A stretch of DNA of 64,000 nucleotides. Origin: Brachybacterium endophyticum. GTDB lineage: Bacteria; Actinomycetota; Actinomycetes; Actinomycetales; Dermabacteraceae. Location of the stretch: NCBI RefSeq assembly GCF_003130585.1, contig NZ_QFKX01000004.1, positions 124,001 to 188,000 of the forward strand, written 5' to 3'. Shown here in pieces: positions 25,342 to 36,797 of this stretch. How positions within the stretch are numbered: the stretch's first letter is position 1; every line of letters starts with the position of its first letter. Below the pieces are notes generated by a model that was not told the DNA's origin, did not search any database, and saw only the letters and a program-made list of their open reading frames with translations. A program made the position numbers and the translations under genes.

Positions 25342-27441
25342 GTGAGCGAATCGTTCAAGGGAATCGACGGCTGGTCGGACGTGGACAAGCGCGCGATCGA
25401 CACCGTGCGCACCCTGGCCGCCGACGCGGTCCAGAAGGTCGGCAACGGCCACCCGGGCACGGCGATCAGCCTCGCCCCCGCGGCCTACCTGCTCTACCAG
25501 GACATCATGCGCCACGACCCCTCGGACACCGAGTGGCTCGGCCGTGACCGCTTCGTGCTCTCCGCGGGCCACTCGAGCCTGACCCAGTACATCCAGCTGT
25601 ACCTGGGCGGCTTCGGCCTCGAGCTCGAGGACATCGAGGCGCTGCGCACCTGGGGCTCCAAGACCCCCGGCCACCCCGAGGTCGGCCACACCAAGGGCGT
25701 GGAGACCACCACCGGGCCGCTCGGCCAGGGCCTGGCCACCGCGGTCGGCATCGCCATGGCCCAGCGCCGCGAGCGCGGCCTGTTCGATCCCGAGGCCCCC
25801 GCGGGCGAGAGCCCCTTCGATCGCTTCACCTACGTGATCGCCTCCGACGGCGACATGCAGGAGGGCGTGACCAACGAGGCCTCCTCGATCGCGGGCACCC
25901 AGGAGCTCGGCAACCTGATCGTCCTGTGGGACGACAACGACATCTCGATCGAGGGCCACACCGACATCGCCTTCACCGAGGACACCGCCGCCCGCTACGA
26001 GGCGCTGGGCTGGGACGTCCACCACGTGGACTGGACCAACGGCGGCACCGAGTACGTCGAGGACGTCGCCGCCCTGAAGTCGGCGATCGAGGCCGCGCAG
26101 AAGACCACGGACAAGCCGTCCTTCATCGCTCTGCGCACCGTCATCGCCTGGCCCGCCCCCACCAAGCAGGGCACCGGCGCCGCCCACGGCGCCGCGCTGG
26201 GCGACGACGAGGTCCAGGGGCTGAAGAAGGCCCTCGGCCTGGATCCGGAGAAGACCTTCGACGTCTCCGAGGACGTCCTCTCCCGCACCCGCGAGCTGGT
26301 CGACCGCGGCCGCGAGGCCCACAGCGCCTGGGACGAGAAGATCGCCACCTGGCGTGAGGCCAACGCCGAGCGCGCGGCCCTGCTGGACCGGCTGGTCGCC
26401 GGGGACCTCCCCGACGGCTGGGCCGACGCCCTGCCGGTGTTCGAGTCCGACGCCAAGGGCCTCGCGACCCGCGCCGCCTCGGGCAAGGTGCTGAACTCGC
26501 TGGCGCCCGTGCTGCCCGAGCTGTGGGGCGGCTCCGCCGACCTCGCCGGCTCGAACAACACCACCATGGACGGCGAGCCCTCCTTCATCCCCTCCGAGCG
26601 CTCCACCAAGGAGTTCTCCGGCGATGAGTACGGCCGCACCCTGCACTTCGGCATCCGCGAGCACGCGATGGGCGCGATCCTCTCGGGGATCAACCTGGAC
26701 CGGCTCACCCGGGCCTACGGCGGCACGTTCCTCCAGTTCGCCGACTACATGCGCGGCGCCGTGCGCCTGTCGGCGCTGATGGGCGTGGACAACATCTTCG
26801 TGTGGACCCACGACTCCATCGGCCTCGGTGAGGACGGTCCGACCCACCAGCCCGTCGAGCACCTCGCCGCGCTGCGGGCGATCCCCGGTCTCGCCGTCGT
26901 CCGCCCAGCGGACGCCAACGAGACCGCCGCCGCCTGGAAGGCGACGCTCGAGCACCGCGACGGGCCCGTGGGCCTGGTCCTGAGCCGCCAGGCGATGCCC
27001 ACGCTGGACCGCTCGGAGTACGCGAGCGCCGACGGCCTCGCCAAGGGCGGCTACGTCCTCAAGGACGCCTCGAACGGCTCGCCCGACGTCGTCCTCATCG
27101 GCACCGGCTCCGAGCTGCAGTACGCCGTCGAGGCGCAGAAGCAGCTCGAGGAGGCCGGCACCCCCACCCGCGTGGTCTCGATGCCCTCGGTCGAGTGGTT
27201 CGAGGCGCAGGACGAGTCCTACCGCGAGTCGGTCCTCCCCCGCGCCGTGCGCGCCCGGGTGACCGTCGAGGCGGGCATCGCCCAGTCCTGGTACAAGTAC
27301 CTGGGCGACGCCGGTCGAGCGGTGAGCCTCGAGCACTACGGCGCCTCCGCGGACGCGGCCACGCTGTTCCGCGAGTACGGCTTCACGGCCGACGCGGTCG
27401 TGGCCGCCGCGAAGGAGTCGATCGAAGCCGCACGTAGCTGA
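25342..27441 (+). CDS. tkt: transketolase
   Basis: A 699-residue thiamine-diphosphate enzyme of the non-oxidative pentose phosphate pathway, moving two-carbon units between sugar phosphates. Visible are [19 protein letters not shown] with the catalytic His, the cofactor motif ASDGDMQEG...[10 protein letters not shown], and [19 protein letters not shown] in the pyrimidine domain. Length is typical. It starts at GTG after GGAAGGAAG and leads the pathway cluster tkt-tal-zwf-opcA/pgl. Confidence 0.97.
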   Translation: MSESFKGIDGWSDVDKRAIDTVRTLAADAVQKVGNGHPGTAISLAPAAYLLYQDIMRHDPSDTEWLGRDRFVLSAGHSSLTQYIQLYLGGFGLELEDIEALRTWGSKTPGHPEVGHTKGVETTTGPLGQGLATAVGIAMAQRRERGLFDPEAPAGESPFDRFTYVIASDGDMQEGVTNEASSIAGTQELGNLIVLWDDNDISIEGHTDIAFTEDTAARYEALGWDVHHVDWTNGGTEYVEDVAALKSAIEAAQKTTDKPSFIALRTVIAWPAPTKQGTGAAHGAALGDDEVQGLKKALGLDPEKTFDVSEDVLSRTRELVDRGREAHSAWDEKIATWREANAERAALLDRLVAGDLPDGWADALPVFESDAKGLATRAASGKVLNSLAPVLPELWGGSADLAGSNNTTMDGEPSFIPSERSTKEFSGDEYGRTLHFGIREHAMGAILSGINLDRLTRAYGGTFLQFADYMRGAVRLSALMGVDNIFVWTHDSIGLGEDGPTHQPVEHLAALRAIPGLAVVRPADANETAAAWKATLEHRDGPVGLVLSRQAMPTLDRSEYASADGLAKGGYVLKDASNGSPDVVLIGTGSELQYAVEAQKQLEEAGTPTRVVSMPSVEWFEAQDESYRESVLPRAVRARVTVEAGIAQSWYKYLGDAGRAVSLEHYGASADAATLFREYGFTADAVVAAAKESIEAARS

Positions 27442-27448
27442 TCCGCCG

Positions 27449-27480
27449 ACGGGGGCGGGGCCCACGGGTCCCGCCCCCGT
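27449..27480 (+). terminator. hairpin after tkt
   Basis: An 11-bp inverted repeat (ACGGGGGCGGG, complement at 27470-27480) with a 10-base loop starts eight bases after the tkt stop. It may partly terminate or stabilise tkt mRNA before tal. Confidence 0.65.
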
Positions 27481-27595
27481 TCCACGCCGCGCCCGAGAGC
27501 ACTGCCCGCCCGCGCGGCGCCTCCCCGGTCACAGCACCGGGGACGCATCATCCCGTCGATCGCATCGGCGCCCCGCGCCGAGGAAGGTTCATCCC

Positions 27596-28708
27596 ATGAC
27601 CCAGAACACCCGTACCCAGGCCCTCACCGACGCCGGCGTCTCCATCTGGCTCGACGACCTGTCCCGCGGCCGTCTGACCTCGGGCAACCTGCAGGAGCTC
27701 GTGGACACCAAGAACGTCGTGGGCGTCACCACGAACCCCTCGATCTTCCAGGCCGCGATCTCCGGCGCCCAGGACTACGACGCCGACATCACGGCGCTGG
27801 CGAAGGAGGGCAAGGACGTCGACGACGTCGTCGAGAAGCTGACGACGGACGACGTGCGCAACGCCGCCGACCTGTTCGCGCCCATCTACGAGGCGACGGA
27901 CGGCCAGGACGGCCGCGTCTCGATCGAGGTCGACCCCCGTCAGGCCCACGCGACCGAGCGCACGATCGAGCAGGCCAAGCGCCTCAGCGAGATCGTCGAC
28001 CGCCCGAACGTCATGGTCAAGATCCCCGCGACCAAGGCCGGCCTGCCGGCGATCACCGAGGTGATCGGTGCGGGCATCAGCGTCAACGTGACCCTGATCT
28101 TCTCCGTGGACCGCTACAGCGAGGTCATCGACGCCTACCTCGCCGGCCTCGAGAAGGCCGACGCCGCGGGCATCGACCTCTCCGGCATCCGCTCCGTCGG
28201 CTCGTTCTTCATCTCGCGCTTCGACAGCGAGATCGACGCGCGACTGGAGAAGCTCGGCGGCGACGCCCTCGAGCTGCGCGGCAAGGCGGGCGTCGCCAAC
28301 GCGCGCGTCGCCTTCGGCCTGTACCTCGAGAAGTTCTCCTCGGAGCGCTTCGCCGCCCTCGAGGCCAAGGGGGCGCACGTCCAGCGCGCCCTGTGGGCCT
28401 CCACCGGCGTGAAGAACCCCGAGTACGCCGACACCATGTACGTCGACCAGCTGGTCGCCTCCCCCACCGTCAACACGATGCCGGAGAAGACCCTCGACGC
28501 CGTCGCGGACCACTCGGAGCCCGGCGCCGCCCTGGACGCCTCCACCGCCGAGGCCTCGGCACAGGACCTCGAGAAGATCGCCGCCGCCGGCGTCGACCTC
28601 GACGACGTGTACGCGGTCCTCGAGCGCGAGGGCGTGGAGAAGTTCGAGAAGGCCTGGAACGAGCTCCTCGAGACCGTCTCGGCCTCGATCGCCTCCGCCA
28701 CCGCCTGA
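27596..28708 (+). CDS. tal: transaldolase
   Basis: A 370-residue TIM-barrel aldolase transferring dihydroxyacetone units between sedoheptulose-7-phosphate and glyceraldehyde-3-phosphate. The Schiff-base Lys is in [16 protein letters not shown], and [13 protein letters not shown] near the start is family-typical. This is the longer transaldolase subfamily of actinobacteria. GAGGAAGG precedes the ATG. It lies between tkt and zwf with hairpins on both sides, suggesting differential mRNA levels. Confidence 0.97.
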   Translation: MTQNTRTQALTDAGVSIWLDDLSRGRLTSGNLQELVDTKNVVGVTTNPSIFQAAISGAQDYDADITALAKEGKDVDDVVEKLTTDDVRNAADLFAPIYEATDGQDGRVSIEVDPRQAHATERTIEQAKRLSEIVDRPNVMVKIPATKAGLPAITEVIGAGISVNVTLIFSVDRYSEVIDAYLAGLEKADAAGIDLSGIRSVGSFFISRFDSEIDARLEKLGGDALELRGKAGVANARVAFGLYLEKFSSERFAALEAKGAHVQRALWASTGVKNPEYADTMYVDQLVASPTVNTMPEKTLDAVADHSEPGAALDASTAEASAQDLEKIAAAGVDLDDVYAVLEREGVEKFEKAWNELLETVSASIASATA

Positions 28709-28726
28709 CCCACCCCGCCGACGCGC

Positions 28727-28751
28727 GGGTCCCTGCTCCGTGCAGGGACCC
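28727..28751 (+). terminator. hairpin after tal
   Basis: A perfect 10-bp inverted repeat (GGGTCCCTGC / GCAGGGACCC) with a five-base loop TCCGT starts 18 bases after the tal stop and 78 bases before zwf. Confidence 0.65.
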
Positions 28752-28828
28752 AGCGCCGGTCCTGACTCCATCGAGCACCCGGCGGAGCCGCTCCCTCGGC
28801 GGCTCCGCCCCGTGCCGGAAGGACCATC

Positions 28829-30364
28829 GTGAACACGACCCCCACCCCGCGCAATCCGCTGCGCGACCCCCGTGACCGGCGTCTGCCGCTGATCGCGGGC
28901 CCGAGCTCGATGGTGATGTTCGGCGTCACCGGAGACCTGGCGCGCAAGAAGCTGCTGCCGGCGATCTACGACCTCGCCAACCGCGGCCTGCTGCCGCCCG
29001 CCTTCGGTCTGGTCGGCTACGGCCGCCGCGACTGGAGCCACGAGGACTTCGCCGAGTACGTCCGCAAGAGCGTCTCCGAGCACGCCCGCACCGAGTTCAA
29101 CGAGGCCACCTTCGAGCAGCTGCGCGGCGGCCTGCGCTTCGTCACCGGCACCTTCGACGACTCCGCGGCCTTCGAGAAGCTCACCGAGGTCGTCGGCGAG
29201 CTCGACCGCACGCGGGGCACCGGCGGCAACCACGCCTTCTACCTGTCGATCCCGCCGGACGCCTTCCCGCAGGTGTGCTCGCAGCTGGCGAACTCCGGTC
29301 TGAACACCCCTCGGGACGGCTCCTGGCGCCGCGTGGTCATCGAGAAGCCCTTCGGGCACGACCTGGAGTCGGCCAAGGAGCTCAACGACGTCGTGGAGAA
29401 GGTCTTCCGCCCGGAGGACGTCTTCCGCATCGACCACTACCTGGGCAAGGAGACCGTCCAGAACATCCTGGCGTTCCGCTTCGCCAACCAGATGTTCGAG
29501 CCCATCTGGAGCGCGAACTACGTCGACCACGTGCAGATCACGATGGCCGAGGACATCGGCATCGGCTCGCGCGCGGGCTACTACGACGGCATCGGCACCG
29601 CCCGGGACGTGATCCAGAACCACCTGCTCCAGCTGCTCGCCCTCACGGCCATGGAGGAGCCCATCTCCTTCGACGCCAAGGAGCTGCGCACGGAGAAGGA
29701 GAAGGTGCTCGAGGCCATCTCGCTGCCCGAGGACCTCTCGCTGCACACCGCCCGCGGCCAGTACGTGGCGGGCCTGCAGGGCGGCGAGGAGGTGGGCGGC
29801 TACCTCCAGGAGGACGGCATCCCCGCCGACTCCACGACCGAGACCTTCGCCGCGATGCGCCTGGACGTGAACACCCGCCGCTGGGCCGGCGTCCCGTTCT
29901 ACCTGCGCGCCGGCAAGCGCCTGGGGCGCCGCGTCACCGAGATCGCCGTGGTCTTCAAATCCGCCCCGTTCCTGCCCTTCTCCTCGACGGACACCGCCGA
30001 CCTGGGGCAGAACGCGATCGTGATCCGCGTGCAGCCCGACGAGGGCGTGACCATGCGCTTCGGCTCCAAGGTCCCCGGCACCCAGATGGAGGTGCGGGAC
30101 GTGAACATGGACTTCCAGTACGGCTCCTCCTTCACCGAGGAGTCCCCGGAGGCCTACGAGCGCCTGATCCTGGACATGCTGCTGGGTGACCCGCCGCTGT
30201 TCCCGCGTCAGCGCGAGGTCGAGCTCAGCTGGGAGATCCTTGACCCGATCACCGAGTACTGGGCGCAGAACCTTCCCCCCGCTCCGTACCGTCCCGGCAC
30301 CTGGGGCCCGGAGACCGCCAACGAGATGCTCGCGCGCGACGGGCGCGCCTGGAGGCGACCGTGA
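28829..30364 (+). CDS. zwf: glucose-6-phosphate 1-dehydrogenase
   Basis: A 511-residue enzyme making 6-phosphogluconolactone and NADPH, the entry to the oxidative pentose phosphate pathway. GVTGDLARKKLLPAIY is the coenzyme-binding start and RIDHYLGKETVQNIL contains the catalytic His-Tyr and substrate Lys. The start is GTG with GGAAGGA upstream. It overlaps the next gene by four bases (GTGA); that gene encodes the OpcA assembly factor needed for full activity in actinobacteria. Confidence 0.97.
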   Translation: MNTTPTPRNPLRDPRDRRLPLIAGPSSMVMFGVTGDLARKKLLPAIYDLANRGLLPPAFGLVGYGRRDWSHEDFAEYVRKSVSEHARTEFNEATFEQLRGGLRFVTGTFDDSAAFEKLTEVVGELDRTRGTGGNHAFYLSIPPDAFPQVCSQLANSGLNTPRDGSWRRVVIEKPFGHDLESAKELNDVVEKVFRPEDVFRIDHYLGKETVQNILAFRFANQMFEPIWSANYVDHVQITMAEDIGIGSRAGYYDGIGTARDVIQNHLLQLLALTAMEEPISFDAKELRTEKEKVLEAISLPEDLSLHTARGQYVAGLQGGEEVGGYLQEDGIPADSTTETFAAMRLDVNTRRWAGVPFYLRAGKRLGRRVTEIAVVFKSAPFLPFSSTDTADLGQNAIVIRVQPDEGVTMRFGSKVPGTQMEVRDVNMDFQYGSSFTEESPEAYERLILDMLLGDPPLFPRQREVELSWEILDPITEYWAQNLPPAPYRPGTWGPETANEMLARDGRAWRRP

Positions 30365-32061
30365 TCACCACACTGAACGAGACCACCAGCTCGGCCATCT
30401 CGAAGAAGATGACCGAGATGCGCGAGACCTTCGGCGCCACGACGCTGGGCAGCGTTCTCACGCTGATCATCGTCGCGACCGGCGAGGACATCGACGCGCC
30501 CCTGGAGGCGGCCGTCCGCGCCAGCCACGAGCACCCCAGCCGGGTGATCGTGGTCGACGCCGACACCGACGAGCCCACCGGTCTGGACGCGGAGATCCGC
30601 GTGGGGCGCGACGCGGGGGCCGGCGAGATCGTCATCCTGCGTGCCCGCGGGGAGACCATGTCCAGCCTGGACACGCTGATCAACCCGCTGCTGCTCCCGG
30701 ACTCCCCGATCGTCACCTGGTGGCCGGAGGACGCTCCTTCCTCCCCCGTCCACGACGTGCTGGGGTCGATCTCGCAGCGTCGGATCACCGACGCCGCCTC
30801 GAGCTCCGACCCGGTCGCGAGCCTGAAGCGGCTGCGTCGCGGCTACGCGAGCGGCGACTCGGACCTCTCGTGGGCCCGCCTGACCCGGTGGCGCGGGCTC
30901 GTGGCGACGGCCTACGAGGCCCCGCCCGTCGGCCTGCCCCAGCGCGTCACCGTGCACGGGTCGAAGAAGGATCTCACGGTGCGCCTGCTCGCCGCCTGGC
31001 TGGCTCTCGAGCTGGGTGTCGACGTGAAGGTCGAGAACACGCCCGATGCCCCGGCCGGGCCCCAGGCCGTCGTCCTCGAGCGGGAGGACGACACCGTCGA
31101 GCTGCGCCGCGGCGAGGGCGATGCGGTCGTCATCTCCCTGCCCGGGGACCAGGAGGACCAGACGGTCCCGATGCCCGAGCGCTCGCTCTACGAGCTGCTG
31201 GCGGAGGAGCTGCGTCGCCTGGATCCCGACGAGGTCTACGGCGAGGCCCTCGCCCAGGCCTTCTCCAAGGTCGAGGACGCCTCCACCTTCGCCAAGGACA
31301 AGCCCGAGCCGACCGATGCCGTCTCGGAGTCCCTGGAGGCGGCGGCCGTGCGCGCGGCGGACGACGTCGCGGCGCATCTGGCCGAGGCGATCTCCGCACG
31401 CGGCGAGGCGCACCTCGTCGTCACCGGCGGCACCATCGGCACCGCGACTGCCGAGGCCCTCCCCGCGGCCTTCAGCGAGCACGAGGTCGACCCCGAGGCC
31501 GTCCACGTCTGGTGGGGCGACGAGCGGTTCGTCGACGCCGAGTCGGAGGATCGCAACCACCAGGCCGTGCGCACGGGCTTCCTCGAGAAGATCGCCTTCG
31601 CCTCCGGGAAGCTGCACCCGATCCCCTCGACCTCGAGCGGCATGTCGCTGGACGAGGCAGCCGCCTGGTACGGCCAGGAGCTCGACCGGGCCGGCGGCGA
31701 CCGACCGTTCCGCACGCGCGGAGAGGCCTTCTTCGACGTGCTGCTGCTGGGCGTCGGGCCCGACGGGCACATCGCCTCGCTGTTCCCGCGCCACCCCTCG
31801 CAGCAGCTGGACGGGGCGAGCGCGGTCGCGGTCGTGGACTCCCCGAAGCCCCCGCCGCTGCGGATCTCGCTGACCTGGCCGGTGCTGAACTCGTCGCGTC
31901 ACGTGGCGCTGCTCGCCGCCGGCGAGGGCAAGGCGCAGGCCGTGGCCGACGCCCACCGCGGCATCGCCCCGTGGGAGGTGCCAGCCTCCTCGGTGCGCGG
32001 GCTCGAGACCACGACGTGGTACCTGGATGCGGCAGCGGCAGGAGACGCGGCAGCGTCCTGA
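30361..32061 (+). CDS. opcA: fused OpcA (G6PDH assembly protein) and 6-phosphogluconolactonase
   Basis: A 566-residue single frame holding two enzymes normally encoded separately. Residues 1 to about 300 are OpcA: VTWWPEDAPSSPVHDVLGSI-like core near 118-137, SWARLTRWRGLVAT and the closing YELLAEELRRLDPDEVYGEAL. After a charged linker (about 300-325), residues 326-566 are 6-phosphogluconolactonase/DevB: LVVTGGTIG (352-360), WWGDERFVD (384-392) and GVGPDGHIASLFP (464-476) with its catalytic His. Both halves are complete in motifs. The start overlaps the zwf stop by four bases. The fusion would put the lactonase on the G6PDH complex. An undetected sequencing deletion is possible but the joint is smooth. 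Confidence 0.93.
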   Translation: MITTLNETTSSAISKKMTEMRETFGATTLGSVLTLIIVATGEDIDAPLEAAVRASHEHPSRVIVVDADTDEPTGLDAEIRVGRDAGAGEIVILRARGETMSSLDTLINPLLLPDSPIVTWWPEDAPSSPVHDVLGSISQRRITDAASSSDPVASLKRLRRGYASGDSDLSWARLTRWRGLVATAYEAPPVGLPQRVTVHGSKKDLTVRLLAAWLALELGVDVKVENTPDAPAGPQAVVLEREDDTVELRRGEGDAVVISLPGDQEDQTVPMPERSLYELLAEELRRLDPDEVYGEALAQAFSKVEDASTFAKDKPEPTDAVSESLEAAAVRAADDVAAHLAEAISARGEAHLVVTGGTIGTATAEALPAAFSEHEVDPEAVHVWWGDERFVDAESEDRNHQAVRTGFLEKIAFASGKLHPIPSTSSGMSLDEAAAWYGQELDRAGGDRPFRTRGEAFFDVLLLGVGPDGHIASLFPRHPSQQLDGASAVAVVDSPKPPPLRISLTWPVLNSSRHVALLAAGEGKAQAVADAHRGIAPWEVPASSVRGLETTTWYLDAAAAGDAAAS

Positions 32062-32078
32062 GGTCCCCGCACGAAGAG

Positions 32079-32115
32079 AAGCGGCCGGGAGGAGCAGTGC
32101 TCCTCCCGGCCGCTT
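32079..32115. terminator. bidirectional terminator between opcA/pgl and secG
   Basis: A perfect 17-bp stem (AAGCGGCCGGGAGGAGC, complement at 32099-32115) with a three-base loop AGT, extendable further with a bulge. It stands 17 bases after the opcA/pgl stop and 25 bases before the opposing secG stop. Confidence 0.88.
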
Positions 32116-32140
32116 TCTCGTGCGCCGTGCGGCGCGGATG

Positions 32141-32389
32141 TCACATGAAGCGCTCGATCACTCCGAGCCCGACGGCCGCGGCACCGAAGACGATGCCGAG
32201 GGTGACGGTCAGACGGTCGAGGTTGCGCTCGGCGACTCCCGAGGCGCTCGCGCTCGAGGAGACGCCGCCGCCGAACATGTCCGACAGGCCGCCGCCCTTG
32301 CCGCGGTGCAGAAGCACCAGCAGGATCACCAGCACGCCGGTGATCCCGAGGACGATCTGCAGGATGATCTTCAGCAGGTTGAGGTCCAC
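32141..32389 (-). CDS. secG: preprotein translocase subunit SecG
   Basis: An 82-residue membrane subunit of SecYEG. Two hydrophobic helices flank the cytoplasmic family motif HRGKGGGLSDMFGGGVSSS; LTVTLGIVFGAAAVGLGVI is the second helix. The GTG at 32389 gives the correct N-terminus. It ends the gap-pgk-tpiA-secG gene row, its usual place in actinobacteria. Confidence 0.96.
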   Translation of the reverse strand: MDLNLLKIILQIVLGITGVLVILLVLLHRGKGGGLSDMFGGGVSSSASASGVAERNLDRLTVTLGIVFGAAAVGLGVIERFM

Positions 32390-32438
32390 GTGGGCGACCC
32401 TCCTCACGGGTACGAAAGACTGCGCCAGGATACGGCAC

Positions 32439-32466
32439 GGGGCGGGCCCCGGTCCGGACCCGCCCC
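32439..32466 (-). terminator. intercistronic hairpin between tpiA and secG
   Basis: GGGGCGGG (32439-32446) pairs with CCCGCCCC (32459-32466). It lies in the 143-base gap after tpiA and may reduce read-through into secG. Confidence 0.45.
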
Positions 32467-32532
32467 TGCGGATGTGAGCTGTTCGGCGCGGGGGACGCGA
32501 CCTCCTCGGCCCCTCCCCCGCGCCCCAGGCGC

Positions 32533-33309
32533 TCAGGCCTCCAGGTACCGCACGATCTTCGCGAACTCGTCGGCCTTCAGCGAGGCCCCACCCACGAGGG
32601 CGCCGTCGACATCGGGCTTGGTCATCAGCTCGGCGACGTTCGAGGACTTCACCGAGCCGCCGTAGAGGACGCGGACGGCGTCGGCGGCCGCCTCGCCGTG
32701 GGCGGTGCGCACCCAGTCGCGGATCGCTCCGCAGACCTCCTGCGCATCGTCCGGGGTCGCGACCTCGCCGGTGCCGATGGCCCACACGGGCTCGTAGGCG
32801 ACGACCAGCGAGCCGACCTGCTCGGCGGAGAGCCCCTCGAGGCCGCCCTCGAGCTGGGCGAGGGTGTACTCGACCTGCTTGCCGGCCTTGCGCTCCTCGA
32901 GCGGCTCGCCGACGCACAGGATCGGGGTGAGTCCGCCGTCGAGAGCGGCCTTCACCTTGGCGTTGGTGACCTGCTCGGTCTCGCCGTGGTACTCGCGGCG
33001 CTCGGAGTGCCCGACGGTCGCGTAGCTCGCGCCGAGGGCGGAGAGCATCGACGCGGAGACCTCGCCGGTGTAGGCACCGGACTCGTGGGCGGAGATGTCC
33101 TGCGAGCCGTAGCCGATCGGGAGCTTGCCCGCGTCCACGGCGGTCTGCACGGTGCGCAGGTCGACGAAGGGCGGCAGCACGACGGCCTCGACGGCCGAGG
33201 TGTCCAGGCCCTTGAGGGCGTCGCCGAGGTCCTCGACGAGCGAGAGCCCCTGCTTCCAGTCGAGGTTCATCTTCCAGTTGCCCGCCATCAGCGGGGTGCG
33301 GGTGGTCAT
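32533..33309 (-). CDS. tpiA: triosephosphate isomerase
   Basis: A 258-residue TIM barrel interconverting DHAP and glyceraldehyde-3-phosphate. NWKMN holds the active Lys, VGHSERR the electrophilic His, and [11 protein letters not shown] the catalytic Glu with the flexible loop. YGGSVKSSN binds phosphate. It overlaps the pgk stop by four bases (ATGA). Confidence 0.97.
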   Translation of the reverse strand: MTTRTPLMAGNWKMNLDWKQGLSLVEDLGDALKGLDTSAVEAVVLPPFVDLRTVQTAVDAGKLPIGYGSQDISAHESGAYTGEVSASMLSALGASYATVGHSERREYHGETEQVTNAKVKAALDGGLTPILCVGEPLEERKAGKQVEYTLAQLEGGLEGLSAEQVGSLVVAYEPVWAIGTGEVATPDDAQEVCGAIRDWVRTAHGEAAADAVRVLYGGSVKSSNVAELMTKPDVDGALVGGASLKADEFAKIVRYLEA

Positions 33310-34508
33310 GCGTGGTCCTCCTCGAGGATGGCGATGCCCGGCAGCTCCTTGCCCTCGATCAGCTCGAGGCTCGCACCGCCGCCGGTGGAGATGTGCGAGA
33401 AGGCGTTCTCGTCGAAGCCCAGGGTGCGCACGGCCGCGGCGGAGTCGCCGCCGCCGATCACGGTGTAGCCCTCGGCGTCCGCGAGCGAGCGTGCCACGGA
33501 CTCCGTGCCCTTGGCGAAGGTCGGGAACTCGAAGACGCCCATCGGGCCGTTCCAGAACACGGTGGCCGCATCGGCGATCTTCTCGCCGAACAGCTTCGCG
33601 GTCTCGGGACCGATGTCCATGCCCTCCTGATCGGCCGGGATGGAGTTCGAGGCGACCACGGTGGGCTCGGCGTCGTTCGAGAACTCCGCCGCCACGACGG
33701 TGTCCACCGGCAGCACGAGCTCGACGCCGTTCTGCTCGGCGGTCTCGAGGTACTGGCGCACGGTGTCCACGCGCTCCTCGTCCAGGAGCGACGTGCCGAC
33801 CTCCAGGCCCTGGGCCTTGAGGAAGGTGTAGGCCATGCCGCCGCCGATGAGGAGGCGATCGGCCTTGGTCAGCAGGTTCTCGATGACACCGAGCTTGTCG
33901 GCGATCTTCGCGCCGCCGAGGACGACCACGAAGGGGCGCTCGGGATCGTCGGTCACCTTGCGCAGGGCCTCGACCTCGGCGTTCACCAGCTCCCCGGCGG
34001 CCGCGGGCAGCAGCTCCGCGAGCTCGTACACGGAGGCCTGCTTGCGGTGGACCACGCCGAAGCCGTCGGAGACGAAGGCGTCGCCCAGGGCCGCCAGGCC
34101 CTCGGCGAAGGCGCGGCGCTCGTCCGCGTCCTTCGAGGTCTCGCCGGCGGCGAAGCGCAGGTTCTCGAGCACGGCGACCCCGCCGTCCACGAGGCCCTCG
34201 ACGGCCTCGCGCGCGCTCGCGCCCACGGTGTCGGTCGCGAACGCGATGTCCTGGCCCAGCAGCTCGCCGAGACGGGCCGCCACGGGCTGCAGCGAGTACT
34301 TCTCCTCGCGGGTGCCCTTGGGGCGTCCCAGGTGGGAGATGACGACGACCCGGGCGCCGGCGTCCTTGAGCCGGGTGAGGGTGGGCAGAGCGGCGCGGAT
34401 GCGGCCGTCGTCGGTGATGGTGGTGCCGTCCAGCGGCACGTTGAGGTCGGCGCGGACGATGACCCGCTTGCCGGTCAGGTCGCCGAGCGACTCGATGGTC
34501 TTCAGCAC
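33306..34508 (-). CDS. pgk: phosphoglycerate kinase
   Basis: A 400-residue glycolytic kinase making ATP from 1,3-bisphosphoglycerate. [12 protein letters not shown] opens the first domain, ISHLGRPKG binds substrate, and [16 protein letters not shown] and GGGDSAAAV form the nucleotide site. The GTG at 34508 is chosen: GAGGAG precedes it and upstream residues are not family-like. It lies between gap and tpiA. Confidence 0.97.
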   Translation of the reverse strand: MLKTIESLGDLTGKRVIVRADLNVPLDGTTITDDGRIRAALPTLTRLKDAGARVVVISHLGRPKGTREEKYSLQPVAARLGELLGQDIAFATDTVGASAREAVEGLVDGGVAVLENLRFAAGETSKDADERRAFAEGLAALGDAFVSDGFGVVHRKQASVYELAELLPAAAGELVNAEVEALRKVTDDPERPFVVVLGGAKIADKLGVIENLLTKADRLLIGGGMAYTFLKAQGLEVGTSLLDEERVDTVRQYLETAEQNGVELVLPVDTVVAAEFSNDAEPTVVASNSIPADQEGMDIGPETAKLFGEKIADAATVFWNGPMGVFEFPTFAKGTESVARSLADAEGYTVIGGGDSAAAVRTLGFDENAFSHISTGGGASLELIEGKELPGIAILEEDHA

Positions 34509-34543
34509 GGGGTTACTCCTCGGTAGGGGGCGGACGGAAGCGG

Positions 34544-34596
34544 CGGAGCCCGCCCGAGGCCGCGCCTTCACAGGGTGCGGCGCCGGACGGGCTCCG
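34544..34596 (-). terminator. intercistronic inverted repeat between gap and pgk
   Basis: CGGAGCCCG (34544-34552) and CGGGCTCCG (34588-34596) can pair around an inner GC-rich hairpin in the 115-base gap after gap. It is likely a processing or partial termination signal that lets gap be expressed above pgk. Confidence 0.45.
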
Positions 34597-34623
34597 TCGG
34601 ATCTCAGCTCGGGAGAGAGAGGA

Positions 34624-35730
<1,107 letters not shown>

Positions 35731-35745
35731 TCACGACCACGGATC

Positions 35746-35751
35746 AGTCTA
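35746..35751 (-). promoter_or_regulatory. probable promoter of the gap operon (-10 TAGACT)
   Basis: TAGACT on the minus strand, with GTGAGC as a possible -35 at 18-base spacing. It lies 118 bases before the gap GTG, in the 194-base gap after whiA. Confidence 0.5.
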
Positions 35752-35822
35752 TCAATCCTCGGTGGCGCGGCTCACGCGTCCCGAGGTGCGGACGACCGTT
35801 TCGACCGGGTTCGTCGTGGCGC

Positions 35823-36797
35823 TCACTCGTCGGAGTCCTCGTCCCCCTCGTCGGTGCCGGGCACGCCGAGCTCCTCCGCCCGCTTGTCGGCCATCGCCAG
35901 CAGGCGGCGGATCCGTCCGGCGACGGCGTCCTTCGTCATCGGCGGATCGGCGTGACGGCCGAGTTCCTCGAGGCTCGCCTGGCGATGCTCGATCCGCAGA
36001 CGCCCGGCCTCGCGCAGGTGATCGGGCACCTCGTCGGCGAGGATCTCCAGCGCACGCTCGACCCGCTGTCCCGCGGCGACCGCGGCGCGCGCGGAACGCC
36101 GCAGGTTCGCGTCGTCGAAGTTCGCCAGCCGGTGGGCCGTCGCACGGACCTCCCGGCGGGTGCGCCTCTCCTCCCAGACCAGCACGGTCTGGTGGGCGCC
36201 CATCCTGGTCAGCAGCGCGGAGATCGCGTCGCCGTCCCGCAGCACCACGCGATCTCCTCCGCGCACCTCGCGGGCCTTGGAGGCGATCCCGATCCGGCGC
36301 GCGGCTCCGACCATGGCGAGGGCCACCTCCGGTCCCGGGCAGCCCAGCTCGAGGGCGGAGCTGCGACCGGGCTCGGTGAGCGATCCGCGGGCGAGGAAGG
36401 CACCGCGCCAGGCGGCCTCGGCATCGACGGCGGCGCCGCCGACCACGGCCGGGGGCATCCCCCGCACGGGCCGGCCGCGCGCATCGAGCAGTCCGGTCTG
36501 ACGCGCGAGCACGCCGCCGTCGCCGCCCACCCGCACGATGTAGGTCGTGGTGCGACGGATGCCCGACGGCGAGAGCACGGCGATCTCGCTGGGATGGCCG
36601 TACACGTCGGCGATGATGGCGCGCAGCCGCCGCGCGGTCGCCGCGCTGTCGAGCTCGGCCTCGATGACCACACGCCCGCCCTGGAGGTGGAGCCCCCCGG
36701 CGAAGCGCAGCATCGCAGCCGCCTCCGCCTTGCGCGCGGAGGGCCGGGTCACCTCGATCCGTGCCAGCTCCTCCTTGGCGTCAGCGGTCAGTGCCAT
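35823..36797 (-). CDS. whiA: sporulation/division regulator WhiA
   Basis: A 324-residue DNA-binding protein with an N-terminal LAGLIDADG-like fold (about 1-220; [14 protein letters not shown]) and a C-terminal helix-turn-helix (about 230-310; VARMNFDD-like [30 protein letters not shown]). In streptomycetes it controls septation genes; in non-sporulating relatives it is linked to division. The ATG at 36797 begins the family homology. It overlaps yvcK by 17 bases, in the conserved rapZ-yvcK-whiA operon. Confidence 0.95.
   Translation of the reverse strand: MALTADAKEELARIEVTRPSARKAEAAAMLRFAGGLHLQGGRVVIEAELDSAATARRLRAIIADVYGHPSEIAVLSPSGIRRTTTYIVRVGGDGGVLARQTGLLDARGRPVRGMPPAVVGGAAVDAEAAWRGAFLARGSLTEPGRSSALELGCPGPEVALAMVGAARRIGIASKAREVRGGDRVVLRDGDAISALLTRMGAHQTVLVWEERRTRREVRATAHRLANFDDANLRRSARAAVAAGQRVERALEILADEVPDHLREAGRLRIEHRQASLEELGRHADPPMTKDAVAGRIRRLLAMADKRAEELGVPGTDEGDEDSDE

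Noticed and set aside
25336-27465. A 709-codon open frame antisense to transketolase
   Set aside because: Mirror frame of a highly biased GC-rich gene; no ribosome-binding site or recognisable domain.
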